Below are positions 9,356-17,389 of a stretch of DNA of 47,500 nt, one piece after another. Made by a program: the position numbers and the translations under genes. The DNA is from Planctomyces sp. SH-PL14 (GTDB lineage Bacteria > Planctomycetota > Planctomycetia > Planctomycetales > Planctomycetaceae): positions 1,887,501-1,935,000 of the forward strand of contig NZ_CP011270.1 of the NCBI RefSeq assembly GCF_001610835.1, read 5' to 3'. Under the pieces are notes generated by a model that was given only the letters and a program-made list of their open reading frames with translations, was not told where the DNA came from and did not search any database. Every line of letters starts with the position of its first letter. Position 1 is the stretch's first letter.

Positions 9356-9391
9356 AGCCGCCGTTGCCCGCGCGCAGAACAAAGCACGGAG

Positions 9392-9418
9392 AGACGAACG
9401 CAATCGTTCGCCTCCCCG
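9392..9418. terminator. Candidate bidirectional terminator hairpin
   Basis: The stem CGAACG-CAAT-CGTTCG, extended outward by partial pairing of GGAGAG with CCTCCCC, lies in the 88-bp gap between two convergent stop codons (9355 and 9444). No long T-run follows, so this is a weak call. Confidence 0.35.
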
Positions 9419-9443
9419 CGCTCGTGACCTCGACGTTCCACCT

Positions 9444-9884
9444 CTACCGGTGCATCTCCCACCACCGCGGCGGCTGGGGACGCTCGAACAGCAGAAGTCC
9501 GCAGCAGAGCCCAATGGCGAGCCCCGCGCCGAATGCTCCTCCCAGGGAGGCCATCGGCCGTTCGGCCACGGTGTCGCGAGCCTGACGCCATGCCTCGCGG
9601 GCCGGTTCAGCCACGCGGCGCGACGCGTCCGCCGCGAAGTCCGAAGCCGAGCTCATGACGCGGCTGAGCAGACCGCCGCTCTGTTGCGCGATCTCATCAA
9701 TCGCCGCTTCGATTTCGTGGAGCGGCATCTCCGTTTTCTGATTGACCAAGGCAACCAGCTTCCGCGAATCGCCATCGATCGCCCGCAGATCGTCCTCCGT
9801 AATCTCAGACCAGCGTTTCCGGATCGCCTGCCGGATCGAGTTCCACCGGTCGGCGACCTGTTCCTGCATTCGGTTCTCAGGCAT
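9444..9884 (-). CDS. CsbD/DUF883-like stress-associated protein with C-terminal membrane helix
   Basis: 146 residues from the ATG at 9884 (MPENRMQEQVADRWNSIRQA). The first 50 residues resemble the CsbD-like fold (RWNSIRQAIRKRWSEITEDD, then LRAIDGDSRKLVALV), common in small stress-induced proteins. The middle is an amphipathic Ala-rich helix region like DUF883/ElaB (SSASDFAADASRRVAEPA). The end is a Gly-rich transmembrane helix (GGAFGAGLAIGLCCGLLLF). DUF883/ElaB proteins are inner-membrane ribosome-associated stress proteins in enterobacteria; a similar location is likely here but unproven. A longer reading of the frame to 9977 lacks a family match upstream. The gene stands alone, convergent with the methyltransferase gene. 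Confidence 0.72.
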   Translation of the reverse strand: MPENRMQEQVADRWNSIRQAIRKRWSEITEDDLRAIDGDSRKLVALVNQKTEMPLHEIEAAIDEIAQQSGGLLSRVMSSASDFAADASRRVAEPAREAWRQARDTVAERPMASLGGAFGAGLAIGLCCGLLLFERPQPPRWWEMHR

Positions 9885-10191
9885 GACATTGTCTCTCGGG
9901 GTTAGGGGCCGCTCTTGCGGATAGGAGTATGCGATTGGTTGCTGGCTCGCCCGACGGCGTGATTGCCGACCGGACAAACTCGAGGGTCATGTTCTCGCGG
10001 CACTGGGAACTTGCTTACCAGAACGTCCATAACAACGTGCTGGTACGACTTGCCTCTGGCCGGCGACAGCAACGGCTGATGCAATCGACGTGCCCCAGCG
10101 AATCGAGCCGCGTCGCGATTCGGCTGACAAGATTGCCAACCGCATCCGAGGTCGGAACAATCCGGGCAGGGCACCGTACGAGGAGAGAGTC
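9885..10191. other. Divergent intergenic region, no gene seen
   Basis: 307 bp between the starts of two divergent genes, so it should hold both promoters. I see no convincing -35/-10 pair, no strong hairpin and no copy of the dispersed element. Short open frames here are not supported by any recognisable protein. Confidence 0.6.
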
Positions 10192-11094
10192 ATGCCTTCT
10201 TCTGAGACTGCGGATCGCTACTACCGTCCGTCGGGCCGCGTGCCGTTCACCGGGACGCTCCTCATGCTCGTCCTCGGGATCGCTGGGGTCTTTCTGCTGG
10301 CCCCGGTGTATGCCGCCGCCGATTACCACGCGCAGTACGACAAGCTTCGCATGCTGGCGATCATGGCTTACGCGGGGCTGACCGGGGGGTGGGTCTACCT
10401 CTGTGCCCGGATCGGGAAGATCCGCAGCCGGTTCTTCGCCGGGCTGGTGGGGTTCGTTATCGGCGTGGCGGCCCTGCACTTTGCCTGGGTCTGGTTCTTG
10501 TGTGTGCTGTTTGGCTGGGACCTCCAGGTGCTGTGGATGGCCCCGTTCTCGCTGTGGGAGGCGGTGAAGGAACTGGGGAATGCCGGGATCTGGACCCGCG
10601 ACGGCCGGGTGATCGGCCCGACCGAGCAGTTCCTGTGGTGGGGGGGTGAGGCGCTGGCGATCATTCTGGCTTCGACGATCATTGCCGCGCAGCAGACCCG
10701 CCCGTTCTGCGAAGGGTGCAACTCCTGGACGTCCAAAGGTGTCGAGCACTCGTTTACGCCGGTGCTGGCCCCCGAGCTCAAGGCCGAGCTGGAGCAGGAG
10801 GAGTATTCCCGGTTGCGGGACCTGATCCGCAAGCCGGGGAGTCCCGCGGCTTCGGCGGTCGCCACGGTCTATTCGTGTCCGCACTGCGATGAGGCGCACT
10901 ATCTCGACATTGCGGTGGTCTTGAAGGAGGGGGAGAACCAGTCCCGCACGGTCGTGATTGACCAGTTGTGGATCGGTCCGGAGGTCGTTGACTGGCTGAA
11001 GAATCCGGGGCAGTTCGATGAATCGGAAGCGGCGACGCAGCCCGTTGCTGTTCCGCCGGTGGAGGTTCCGGGGAACGCCGAATCCCAGGCGTAG
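10192..11094 (+). CDS. Membrane protein with C-terminal Cys-pair (zinc-ribbon-like) domain
   Basis: 300 residues; the ATG at 10192 follows the ribosome site GAGGAGAGAG. About four hydrophobic helices make up the N-terminal half: GTLLMLVLGIAGVFLLAPVY, LAIMAYAGLTGGWVYL, AGLVGFVIGVAALHFAWVWF and ALAIILASTIIAAQ. A soluble C-terminal part follows, with CEGC (about 180) and CPHC (about 227) as a split pair of Cys knuckles that could bind zinc. The tail is Pro/Val/Glu-rich and probably disordered. I do not recognise the family and assign no function. It is preceded by a 307-bp divergent region and followed after 6 bp by the second copy of the dispersed element. Confidence 0.68.
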   Translation: MPSSETADRYYRPSGRVPFTGTLLMLVLGIAGVFLLAPVYAAADYHAQYDKLRMLAIMAYAGLTGGWVYLCARIGKIRSRFFAGLVGFVIGVAALHFAWVWFLCVLFGWDLQVLWMAPFSLWEAVKELGNAGIWTRDGRVIGPTEQFLWWGGEALAIILASTIIAAQQTRPFCEGCNSWTSKGVEHSFTPVLAPELKAELEQEEYSRLRDLIRKPGSPAASAVATVYSCPHCDEAHYLDIAVVLKEGENQSRTVVIDQLWIGPEVVDWLKNPGQFDESEAATQPVAVPPVEVPGNAESQA

Positions 11095-11100
11095 GGCCAA

Positions 11101-11641
11101 CCGGGGTCCAGGGGGAACCCCTGGTGGGGGCTGCAGGGGGGCGAAGCCCTCATGCCCGCCGGAGGCCTGGCCGTCGGGAGATGTCTGAAAGAGTACGTGC
11201 CCAAACGCGGACACGGTGTCGTATGCCCCCTCGCTAACCCGCGACGTTTCCAGAGCGAGCAGTGAGTCCTCAACGCCGGAACCACAAAGGGGACATCCGT
11301 TGTGTACCGCGGTTCCTCACAGGAAGTGCCTCCGGCGGCAAGGGGGCGTGGCCCCCTTGACCTACCCCTTTAAAGGTGATCTTAACTGGCGACCGCAGGG
11401 GTGGTTACGACGTTTTGCCTCCATTGACTCCGCAGTTGACAATTCGAGAGGTTCTTGGTCTCGAAGAGACAGGCAGTCGACATCCGCGTTAAGTCCTGGG
11501 GAAACTGGCCTGGAAATTACGAAGCTTGTTGATCTAACGCATTGTATCTGCCAGGCACCTTTAAAGGGGTACCCCCTTGACCCCAACCTGCCGTCGCACG
11601 TTGGGTTTGAGCTATCAAGCCGCGCCGGCAAGAACGCGGTT
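11101..11641 (+). repeat. Dispersed 320-bp element, copy 2 (forward), split by a 209-bp insert
   Basis: A forward copy running from CCGGGGTCCAGGGGG to the terminal GTTGGGTTTGAGCTATC and its tail. Its first hairpin is the 4G/4C form (CCAGGGG-GAA-CCCCTGG). The third hairpin is complete (CAAGGGGGC-GTG-GCCCCCTTG), but immediately after it a foreign 209-bp segment interrupts the element; removing that segment and one copy of the 11-bp duplication restores the arrangement seen in the other copies. It lies between the zinc-ribbon-like membrane protein and ygfZ. Confidence 0.85.
11363..11571. mobile_element. 209-bp MITE-like insertion with 16-bp terminal inverted repeats
   Basis: The left end TACCCCTTTAAAGGTG (11363-11378) is a perfect inverted match to the right end (11556-11571). 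It is flanked by an 11-bp direct repeat, CCCCCTTGACC (11352-11362 and 11572-11582), as expected of a target-site duplication. G+C is about 50%, well below the surroundings. No transposase is encoded; the only open frame through it is about 70 codons with no recognisable motif. Each terminal repeat itself contains the palindrome CCTTTAAAGG. The parent transposon is not in the window; a 10-12 bp duplication is known for some IS4-type elements, but assignment is a guess. Confidence 0.82.
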
Positions 11642-11702
11642 CAAGCCGCCGATCGCTCAGCACACCATTGGCGTGACAGACGGAGCGTCCCATAATGCGT
11701 AG

Positions 11703-12716
11703 ATGAACGTCCCACTGGAACTCCACGATCGCCTCCAGGCTGAATACAAAGCCCTCAACCGAGGCGCCCTCCTCTTCCCGCCCGCCGACCCGTTCTGGAT
11801 CGAACTCACGGGCCGCGACCGGGCCTCGTTCCTCCACAACTTCTGCACGAACGACATCAAGAAGCTCGCAGCCGGATCGGGCTGCGAAGCATTCCTGACC
11901 AACATCAAGGGCCGGATCCTCGAACACCTGTTTGTCTTCGCCGGCGACTCCGCCCTCTGGATCTCCGGGACACCCGGCCGCGAAGCGACCGTCGCCGAAC
12001 ACCTCAAGCGATACCTCATCACCGAAGACGTCGAGATCCACCGCCGCTCCCACGACTGGACCACTCTCCGTCTCGCCGGAGCCAAAGCGGGCTCGATCGT
12101 GGAGCGCCACGCCGGCCAGGGAAGCTCGGAGTGGAAGAACCTCCAGCACGCGCGAGGCGTCGTCGAAGGAGCCGACGTCCTGATCGCCCGGCAGGACATC
12201 GGCGCCGTCCCAAGCTGGATCGTCGTCGCTCCCAAAGATCACGCCGAGCAACTCCACGAGGTCTTCCTCCGCGACGGCGCCCAAGCCGGCGATCCCGGGA
12301 TCTGGGACGCCCTGCGGATCCAGGCCGGTTGGCCCCTCTGCGGTGTCGACATCACCGAGGACAACCTCGCCCAGGAGGCCCGCCGGACCCCCGTCGCCAT
12401 CAGTTTCACCAAGGGGTGCTATCTCGGCCAGGAGCCGATCGCCCGGCTCGACGCCCTGGGACACGTCAACCGGGAGCTATGCGTCGTGGAGACCCGCGAC
12501 TCCGGCGCCCCGCACCCCGGCAGCCTGGACGTAACCGATGAAAGCGGCGTCCCGATGGGGCTGATCACATCAACCGCCTGGCATCCCGGCACGCAGTCCT
12601 CGTGGGGCCTCGCCGTCCTGAAGACCGCGGTCAGCCGGGAAGGGACCGCGGTCCGGATCGGGAAGGACGGGGTCCCCGGCCTGGTCCACGCCCCGGTGCT
12701 GCCCCCCGCTCCGTAA
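11703..12716 (+). CDS. ygfZ: YgfZ/GcvT-domain folate-binding protein, Fe-S cluster maintenance
   Basis: 337 residues. The C-terminal signature KGCYLGQEPIARLDALGH (about 237-254) contains the KGCYxGQE motif diagnostic of YgfZ and its mitochondrial relative IBA57, with the conserved Cys intact. The N-terminal part (FWIELTGRDRASFLHNFCTN, FLTNIKGRILEHLFVF) matches the GcvT-like tetrahydrofolate fold. The family supports assembly or repair of [4Fe-4S] enzymes in the cytoplasm. The length matches typical YgfZ (about 325). It is followed after about 160 bp by the FabZ-like gene. A GcvT role is unlikely because the KGCYxGQE signature is specific to YgfZ. Confidence 0.9.
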   Translation: MNVPLELHDRLQAEYKALNRGALLFPPADPFWIELTGRDRASFLHNFCTNDIKKLAAGSGCEAFLTNIKGRILEHLFVFAGDSALWISGTPGREATVAEHLKRYLITEDVEIHRRSHDWTTLRLAGAKAGSIVERHAGQGSSEWKNLQHARGVVEGADVLIARQDIGAVPSWIVVAPKDHAEQLHEVFLRDGAQAGDPGIWDALRIQAGWPLCGVDITEDNLAQEARRTPVAISFTKGCYLGQEPIARLDALGHVNRELCVVETRDSGAPHPGSLDVTDESGVPMGLITSTAWHPGTQSSWGLAVLKTAVSREGTAVRIGKDGVPGLVHAPVLPPAP

Positions 12717-12759
12717 GCCACTTCCCCTGAGCCCCGTCCCCGATTGCCGGGATACGGAA

Positions 12760-12786
12760 AAGAGGCCTCGGTCGGCCGCGGCTCTT
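12760..12786 (+). terminator. Possible terminator hairpin after ygfZ
   Basis: AAGAG pairs with CTCTT and the inner CC-CGG with CCG-GG around a TCGG loop, followed by a T-rich stretch. It has one bulge and one mismatch, so confidence is low. It lies 44 bp after the ygfZ stop codon. Confidence 0.35.
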
Positions 12787-12877
12787 GCCTCGCTCTTCGT
12801 TTTCCAGTTCGATCCCCTGCGGTTTTCCCCCGGACTCCCCCTCCGTCCTCCTCAAACTGTTCCGCCTCAGCCCTCCC

Positions 12878-13309
12878 GTGAATCTCGAAGAAATCCAGCG
12901 TCGCATTCCCCATCGCCCCCCCTTCCTGTGGGTCGACGAAGTCCTTTCGCACGACGAAACCAGGCTCCACGCGAAAACGTTCCTCTCGCCGGACCTCGAC
13001 GTCTTCCGCGGCCACTATCCGCATTTCCCGGTCTTTCCAGGGGTCCTGCTCTGTGAGTCAGCCCTCCAGGCGGCCGCCATCCTGGTCTCGACGCTGCTCC
13101 CGCCCGGGGGCGACCAGGTCCCGGTCGCCACGCGGATGAACGAGGTCCAGTTCCGGCAACTCGTCCGCCCGGGGGACACACTCGACATCGAAGTCGAGAT
13201 CACCGAGCGCCTCGGAAACACCTTCTTCTTCAAGGGGAAGGTCTCAACCAACGGGAAAGTTAGCGTACGACTGATTTTTGCCGTTACGCTTGCGGCTCCT
13301 CAGTCTTGA
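12878..13309 (+). CDS. FabZ-like hotdog-fold (3R)-hydroxyacyl-ACP dehydratase
   Basis: 143 residues from a GTG at 12878 (read MNLEEIQRRIPHRPPFLWVD). This start fits the FabZ family, which begins with a short helix and the I-P-H-R-P-P-F motif; the frame is open to 12785 but the upstream part has no family similarity. The active site is visible: RGHYPHFPVFPGVLLCES carries the catalytic His (GHYP) and the Glu of the second half-site. Later strands (MNEVQFRQLVRPGDTLDIEV) fit the hotdog fold. The likely role is dehydration of beta-hydroxyacyl-ACP in fatty-acid or related acyl-chain synthesis. Only 13 bp separate it from the DUF962 gene, so the two are probably co-transcribed; DUF962 proteins act on fatty acids in yeast, which fits. 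Confidence 0.84.
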   Translation: MNLEEIQRRIPHRPPFLWVDEVLSHDETRLHAKTFLSPDLDVFRGHYPHFPVFPGVLLCESALQAAAILVSTLLPPGGDQVPVATRMNEVQFRQLVRPGDTLDIEVEITERLGNTFFFKGKVSTNGKVSVRLIFAVTLAAPQS

Positions 13310-13322
13310 GGGAATCGGGCCG

Positions 13323-13610
13323 ATGCTCTGGAGATTCCTGAGAAACTACGCCGAGCGGCATCAACATCCCGCCAATCGGTTCTTTCACGTCATCGGTCTG
13401 CCGGTGACCTTCGTCCTACCGGTGGTTCTCCTCACCCAAAATCGACCCGGGTGGGCATTTGCCAGCTTTGTCGGCGGGTACTGTCTGCAATTTGTCGGTC
13501 ACGCATGTGAGGGAAACGACGCAGGGGAGGTAATCCTGGTCAAGCGCGCGCTGGGCCTCCCCTACACTGATGTTGTCGACCCGGCGAAACGATCATCGAA
13601 TCCGAAATAG
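13323..13610 (+). CDS. DUF962/Mpo1-like membrane protein
   Basis: 95 residues from the ATG at 13323 (MLWRFLRNYAERHQHPANR). The signature HQHPANRFFHVIGLPV followed by two hydrophobic helices (FVLPVVLLTQNRPGWAFASF; GGYCLQFVGHACEGN) is characteristic of DUF962. The yeast member Mpo1 is an Fe(II)-dependent dioxygenase that removes one carbon from 2-hydroxy fatty acids; its conserved His residues have counterparts in the HxxP..N..FH and GH positions here. The bacterial function is not established. It closely follows the FabZ-like gene, suggesting a small lipid-related operon. Confidence 0.72.
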   Translation: MLWRFLRNYAERHQHPANRFFHVIGLPVTFVLPVVLLTQNRPGWAFASFVGGYCLQFVGHACEGNDAGEVILVKRALGLPYTDVVDPAKRSSNPK

Positions 13611-13727
13611 GCCGTCGATACTTCCCCTGACGGACCTTCCGTGAGTGCCGATTCATCCATGAATCCGGCGCGGAGGGACCGTGGCGACCAGGAGGGTCGT
13701 CCTGGAGTCATTCAGGGAGAAGCTGCC

Positions 13728-15767
13728 ATGGTGAGACGGCGTCGTTTCTTCGCCGGAGCAATCTCGTCCGCGGCATTGGGCACGCTGCTGTTCGCCGGCT
13801 GCAATCGCAATCCCGCCGCCGTGCGGTTCCTGGGAGAGCCGGACCAGGACTACTACCGCCGTCACGCGACGGAGGTCGATTTCCCCAACGTCTCCAACGT
13901 GAATCCGGAGACGGTCACCGGGACCGAGCCGCCGCACACGATCGACGCCAAGGAGAAGTGGGAGCCGCGTGAAATCACTCTCATGGAGGTGATGCACATC
14001 GGGCTCCAGAACAACGACATCATCCGCAGCGCCGGGCAGTTCCTCGTCCAGGGGAGTCCGCTCTATACCGCCGGCGAGCGGGTCCCGTCGGTGTACGACC
14101 CGGCGATCCAGGAGACGGGGGTCCTGTTCGGCGGACGCGGCGTGGAAGCGGCCCTGGCCGACTTCGACGCCAACTTCACGACGAACATCCTGTTCGGCCA
14201 GAACGACGTCTTCCCGAACTCGACCGGTCTTCCCCGGCAGTACCGGCAGGACACCGGGGCCCTCAACGCCTCGCTCTCCAAGAACTTCGCCCACGGGGGC
14301 GTGATCGGGGTCACGCACAACGCCAACTACCTGGCGCAGCCGATCCCCGGGCAGACCTACAACTCCTCCTACGCCGGCAACCTGGGGGTCAACTACCAGT
14401 TGCCCTTGATGGCCGGAGCGGGCACCGAGTTCACCCGTATCGCCGGTCCGATCGCCCGATCGTTCGGGGGGATCTCCGGGGTGTCGCAAGGGGTCGTGAT
14501 CGCCCGAATCAATCAGGACATCGCGGTCGCGGACTTCGAGAACAACGTCCGGTTCCTGATCCAGGACATTGAGAACTGCTACTGGGACCTGTACCTCGCC
14601 TACCGCGCCTTTGACGCGGGGGTCGTCGCCTACGAGTCGGCTCTCGAAACGTGGCGATACACCCAGAAGCGGGCGGCCGGTGGGGAAGGTCTGCCGGCCG
14701 ACGCCGCGCAGGCTCTCGACCAGCTCTACCTGACGAAGACCGCTTCGGAGAACGCCCGGTCGGCGATCTACAGCCGCGAGACCGCCCTCCGGCGGCTCAT
14801 CGGTCTGCCGGTCAACGACGGCTGCATCCTCCGTCCCGCGGACGCCCCGGTCTCGGTGCAGCTCGTTCCGGACTGGTATACCAGCATGAACGAGGCGCTC
14901 ACCTACCGGGTCGAGCTCCGCCGTCAGAAGTGGAACGTCAAGAGCCTCGAGCTCCAGCTCCGGGCCGCCCGCAGCCTGACCCGGCCGCGGCTTGACGCTC
15001 TCGCCGGGTACCAGATCAACGGCTTCGGCGACGATCTGCTGGCGTACAACGGCCAGAACAACATGTACAGCTCGATCCTGACCGGGGAAGGGCAGGCCTG
15101 GAGCCTGGGCGCGCAGTTCAACATGCCGCTCGGCTTCCGCTCCGCCCACGCCCAGGTCCGGAACTATGAGATCCGGCTGGCCAAGGCCCAGCAGCTCCTC
15201 AAGGTCGAAGAGGAGGAAGTCTCGCACGAGCTGGCGGCCGCCTTCCAGGAGCTGACCCGCTCCTACGCCGCGGCGAAGTCGAACCTGAACCGCTACCTGG
15301 CCGCGGAGGACAACCTCCGCCTCACGCTGCCTCTGTACGAGGAAGGTGCGGCGGCGGTCGACATCGTGGTCCGGTCTCAGACCCGCCGGGCCGAGGCGAT
15401 CGTGGCGTACTACAGCAGCCTTGTGGACTACAACAAGTCTCTTGTGAACCTCCAGTTCCGCAAGGGGACGATCCTGGAATACAACAGTGTCCGGATCACG
15501 GAAGGTCCCTGGGCGGCTGACGCGTACATCGATGCGGAACGCCGGCATCTGGAGCGGAGCTACGGGATCGACGTGAGCGATCGGGTTCATGTCGAGCCGG
15601 AAGAGTTTGCGACTCCGGCGCCGACGGGGAATGTGCACTTCACGACGCCTTCGGCGACGATGTTGTCCGAGCCGGGTCCGAGTCCGGCGGAGGAGATTGG
15701 ACCGGTTCCGGCGGCTCCGCCGGTCGATCCGGTTCCGCCGAAGCCGGCACCTCCGGCTGTGCCGTAA
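13728..15767 (+). CDS. TolC-family outer membrane efflux lipoprotein, long form
   Basis: 679 residues from the ATG at 13728, which has an AGGGAGA ribosome site 7 bp upstream; earlier in-frame ATGs lack a signal. The N-terminus is a lipoprotein signal ending in LLFAGC, with the Cys as probable lipid attachment. The mature protein has the TolC-type alternation of long helices and strands: FENNVRFLIQDIENCYWDLY, LDQLYLTKTASENARSAI, WSLGAQFNMPLGFRSAHAQV, VSHELAAAFQELTRSYAA. Family members are usually 420-500 residues; this one carries about 90 extra N-terminal residues and a Pro-rich tail (PAAPPVDPVPPKPAPPAVP). It should form the outer-membrane duct of a tripartite efflux or type I secretion system, but no partner pump genes lie alongside. 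A strong terminator follows at 15796. Confidence 0.82.
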   Translation: MVRRRRFFAGAISSAALGTLLFAGCNRNPAAVRFLGEPDQDYYRRHATEVDFPNVSNVNPETVTGTEPPHTIDAKEKWEPREITLMEVMHIGLQNNDIIRSAGQFLVQGSPLYTAGERVPSVYDPAIQETGVLFGGRGVEAALADFDANFTTNILFGQNDVFPNSTGLPRQYRQDTGALNASLSKNFAHGGVIGVTHNANYLAQPIPGQTYNSSYAGNLGVNYQLPLMAGAGTEFTRIAGPIARSFGGISGVSQGVVIARINQDIAVADFENNVRFLIQDIENCYWDLYLAYRAFDAGVVAYESALETWRYTQKRAAGGEGLPADAAQALDQLYLTKTASENARSAIYSRETALRRLIGLPVNDGCILRPADAPVSVQLVPDWYTSMNEALTYRVELRRQKWNVKSLELQLRAARSLTRPRLDALAGYQINGFGDDLLAYNGQNNMYSSILTGEGQAWSLGAQFNMPLGFRSAHAQVRNYEIRLAKAQQLLKVEEEEVSHELAAAFQELTRSYAAAKSNLNRYLAAEDNLRLTLPLYEEGAAAVDIVVRSQTRRAEAIVAYYSSLVDYNKSLVNLQFRKGTILEYNSVRITEGPWAADAYIDAERRHLERSYGIDVSDRVHVEPEEFATPAPTGNVHFTTPSATMLSEPGPSPAEEIGPVPAAPPVDPVPPKPAPPAVP

Positions 15768-15795
15768 ACTGCGAGCACTCTGCAGATTCGCGATC

Positions 15796-15834
15796 AAACG
15801 AACCCCGAATGACCTTCGGGGTTCGTTTCGTTTG
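15796..15834 (+). terminator. Rho-independent-type terminator after the TolC-like gene
   Basis: A perfect 14-bp stem, AAACGAACCCCGAA paired with TTCGGGGTTCGTTT around a TGACC loop, 28 bp after the stop codon, followed by a short T-rich run (CGTTTG). Confidence 0.82.
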
Positions 15835-15853
15835 TGGCGAGCGTCCACCTGAG

Positions 15854-16148
15854 CCGGGTCCAGGGGCACCCTGGTGGGGGATGCAAGGGGGCAACGCCCT
15901 CTTGCCCGCCGGAGGCCCTCTCGTCGAGAGATGTCTGAAACGCGCCGTGTCCAAACGCGGGCAACGTGCCGTATGCCCCCACCTCAAACCCGTGGGGATT
16001 CCAAAACGAACGTCCGTTGCTTACCACGGTTCCTCATGGAAGTGCCTCCGGCGGCAAGGGGGCCTGTGTTGTTTCTTGGCCCCTTGACCCCAACCTGCCG
16101 TGGCACGTTGGGTTTGAGCTATCGCGTCGTGCCGGCAAGGACATGGTT
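15854..16148 (+). repeat. Dispersed 320-bp element, copy 3 (forward, internally deleted)
   Basis: A forward copy with the 3G/3C first hairpin (CCAGGG-GCA-CCCTGG). About 35 bp of the middle are missing compared with the other copies: the GGTGAG arm and the AACGCCGGTACC segment. The loop of the third hairpin is enlarged by about 10 bp of T-rich sequence while the stem CAAGGGG/CCCCTTG stays paired. It lies in a 565-bp gap, directly after the terminator of the TolC-like gene; the remaining 180 bp up to the epimerase gene hold nothing I recognise. Confidence 0.82.
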
Positions 16149-16332
16149 CGCATATACCGGTTGAACTGTCCGCAACACCTGCCGTTCCCTTTCCGCATCC
16201 TCCGGCGTTGACGATTTCGGACTTCTCGACGTTTCTTCCCCGCATCATGGACGCCCCAAGCTAGGGTTGAATGGGGACCGGTCCGCACCGGGCCGCTCCC
16301 CGTTCGAATACGCACCGCTGACGGGACACGAC

Positions 16333-17316
16333 ATGCGCTATCTGGTGACGGGAGGGGCCGGCTTCATCGGCTCGCACATCGCAACACGACTGGTCGAACA
16401 GGGCCACGAAGTCCGAGTCCTCGACAACCTCTGCGCCGGCACACTCGACAACCTGGCCCACCTCGACGGCCGCTACGAGTTCCACCACGGCGACGTCGCC
16501 GACCCGGTTGCCGTCGACCGCGCCGTCTCCGGCGTCGACATCGTCTTCCACCAGGCGGCCCTCGCCTCCGTCCCCCTCAGCATCGAGCGGCCCCTCGATA
16601 CCCACCGGGCCTGCGTCACGGGAACCGTCCACGTCCTCGACGCCGCCCGCCGCCTCGGCGTGAAGCGGGTCGTCTACGCCGGCTCCAGCAGCGCCTACGG
16701 CGACGCCCCCGAAATGCCCAAGCGGGAGTCGCACGTCCCCGAAGTCCTCTCCCCCTACGCCGCCGCCAAGCTGGCGGGCGAATACTACTGCCAGTCGTTC
16801 GCCGCCGCCTACGACCTGGAAGTCGTCCGCCTGCGGTACTTCAACGTCTTCGGCCCCCGCCAGGATCCCAAGAGCCCCTACTCGGCCGTCATCCCCCTCT
16901 TCGCCTCGGCCCTCCTCGAAGGCCGCACGCCGCGAATCTACGGCACCGGCGAACAGTCGCGGGACTTCGTCTTCGTCGAGAACGTCGTCGACGCCAACAT
17001 CCTCGCCTCCCAGGTCCCCGGGGTCTCGGGGAAGGTCTTCAACGTCGCCAGCGGCACCACCATCAGCGTGGTCGAACTCCTCAAGAAGATCTGCGACCGC
17101 CTCGGCTATCCGTTCAATCCCGACTTCCTTCCCCCGCGAGCCGGCGACGTCCTGCACTCGTGGGCCGACATCTCCGCCACCCGCCGCGATCTGGGCTACC
17201 AGGTCCGGTTCAGCCTCGATGACGGCCTCGCCCGGACCCTGGAGTTCTATGTCGCGGCGGCCCGGAAGACTGCCGCTCCCGTCGCCTCCGCACCCGCTGC
17301 AGTCGTCCTGGCCTGA
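16333..17316 (+). CDS. NAD-dependent sugar-nucleotide epimerase (UDP-hexose/HexNAc 4-epimerase type)
   Basis: 327 residues; the start ATG at 16333 places the Rossmann motif [14 protein letters not shown] at residue 7, as is normal for the extended SDR family. Catalytic features: SSSAYGD and [11 protein letters not shown], the YxxxK pair. The segment [20 protein letters not shown] is close to WbpP/TviC-type UDP-GlcNAc/GlcNAcA 4-epimerases and related UDP-glucuronate enzymes. The likely reaction is 4-epimerisation of a UDP-sugar in the cytoplasm for surface polysaccharide. Support comes from the next gene, 73 bp downstream, a Wzc-like polysaccharide co-polymerase kinase. The exact substrate cannot be told from sequence alone. 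Confidence 0.86.
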   Translation: MRYLVTGGAGFIGSHIATRLVEQGHEVRVLDNLCAGTLDNLAHLDGRYEFHHGDVADPVAVDRAVSGVDIVFHQAALASVPLSIERPLDTHRACVTGTVHVLDAARRLGVKRVVYAGSSSAYGDAPEMPKRESHVPEVLSPYAAAKLAGEYYCQSFAAAYDLEVVRLRYFNVFGPRQDPKSPYSAVIPLFASALLEGRTPRIYGTGEQSRDFVFVENVVDANILASQVPGVSGKVFNVASGTTISVVELLKKICDRLGYPFNPDFLPPRAGDVLHSWADISATRRDLGYQVRFSLDDGLARTLEFYVAAARKTAAPVASAPAAVVLA

Positions 17317-17389
17317 CCAGGACCGGACGCCGCGGCCTTCCGCGGGCGTTCCGTGATCGAACGTTCTCCCCTTCGCCTCCGACCGCGCC

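Noticed and set aside
11362-11631. An 89-codon frame across the 209-bp insert as a real gene
   Set aside because: It starts inside the 320-bp element, covers the terminal inverted repeats and has no protein-like pattern; an open frame of this size is expected by chance.
13653-15869. A 738-codon antisense open frame across the TolC-like gene, and similar long frames opposite addA, hemA and addB
   Set aside because: They are high-G+C shadows with Arg/Pro-rich composition and no recognisable domains, opposite genes with clear motifs.
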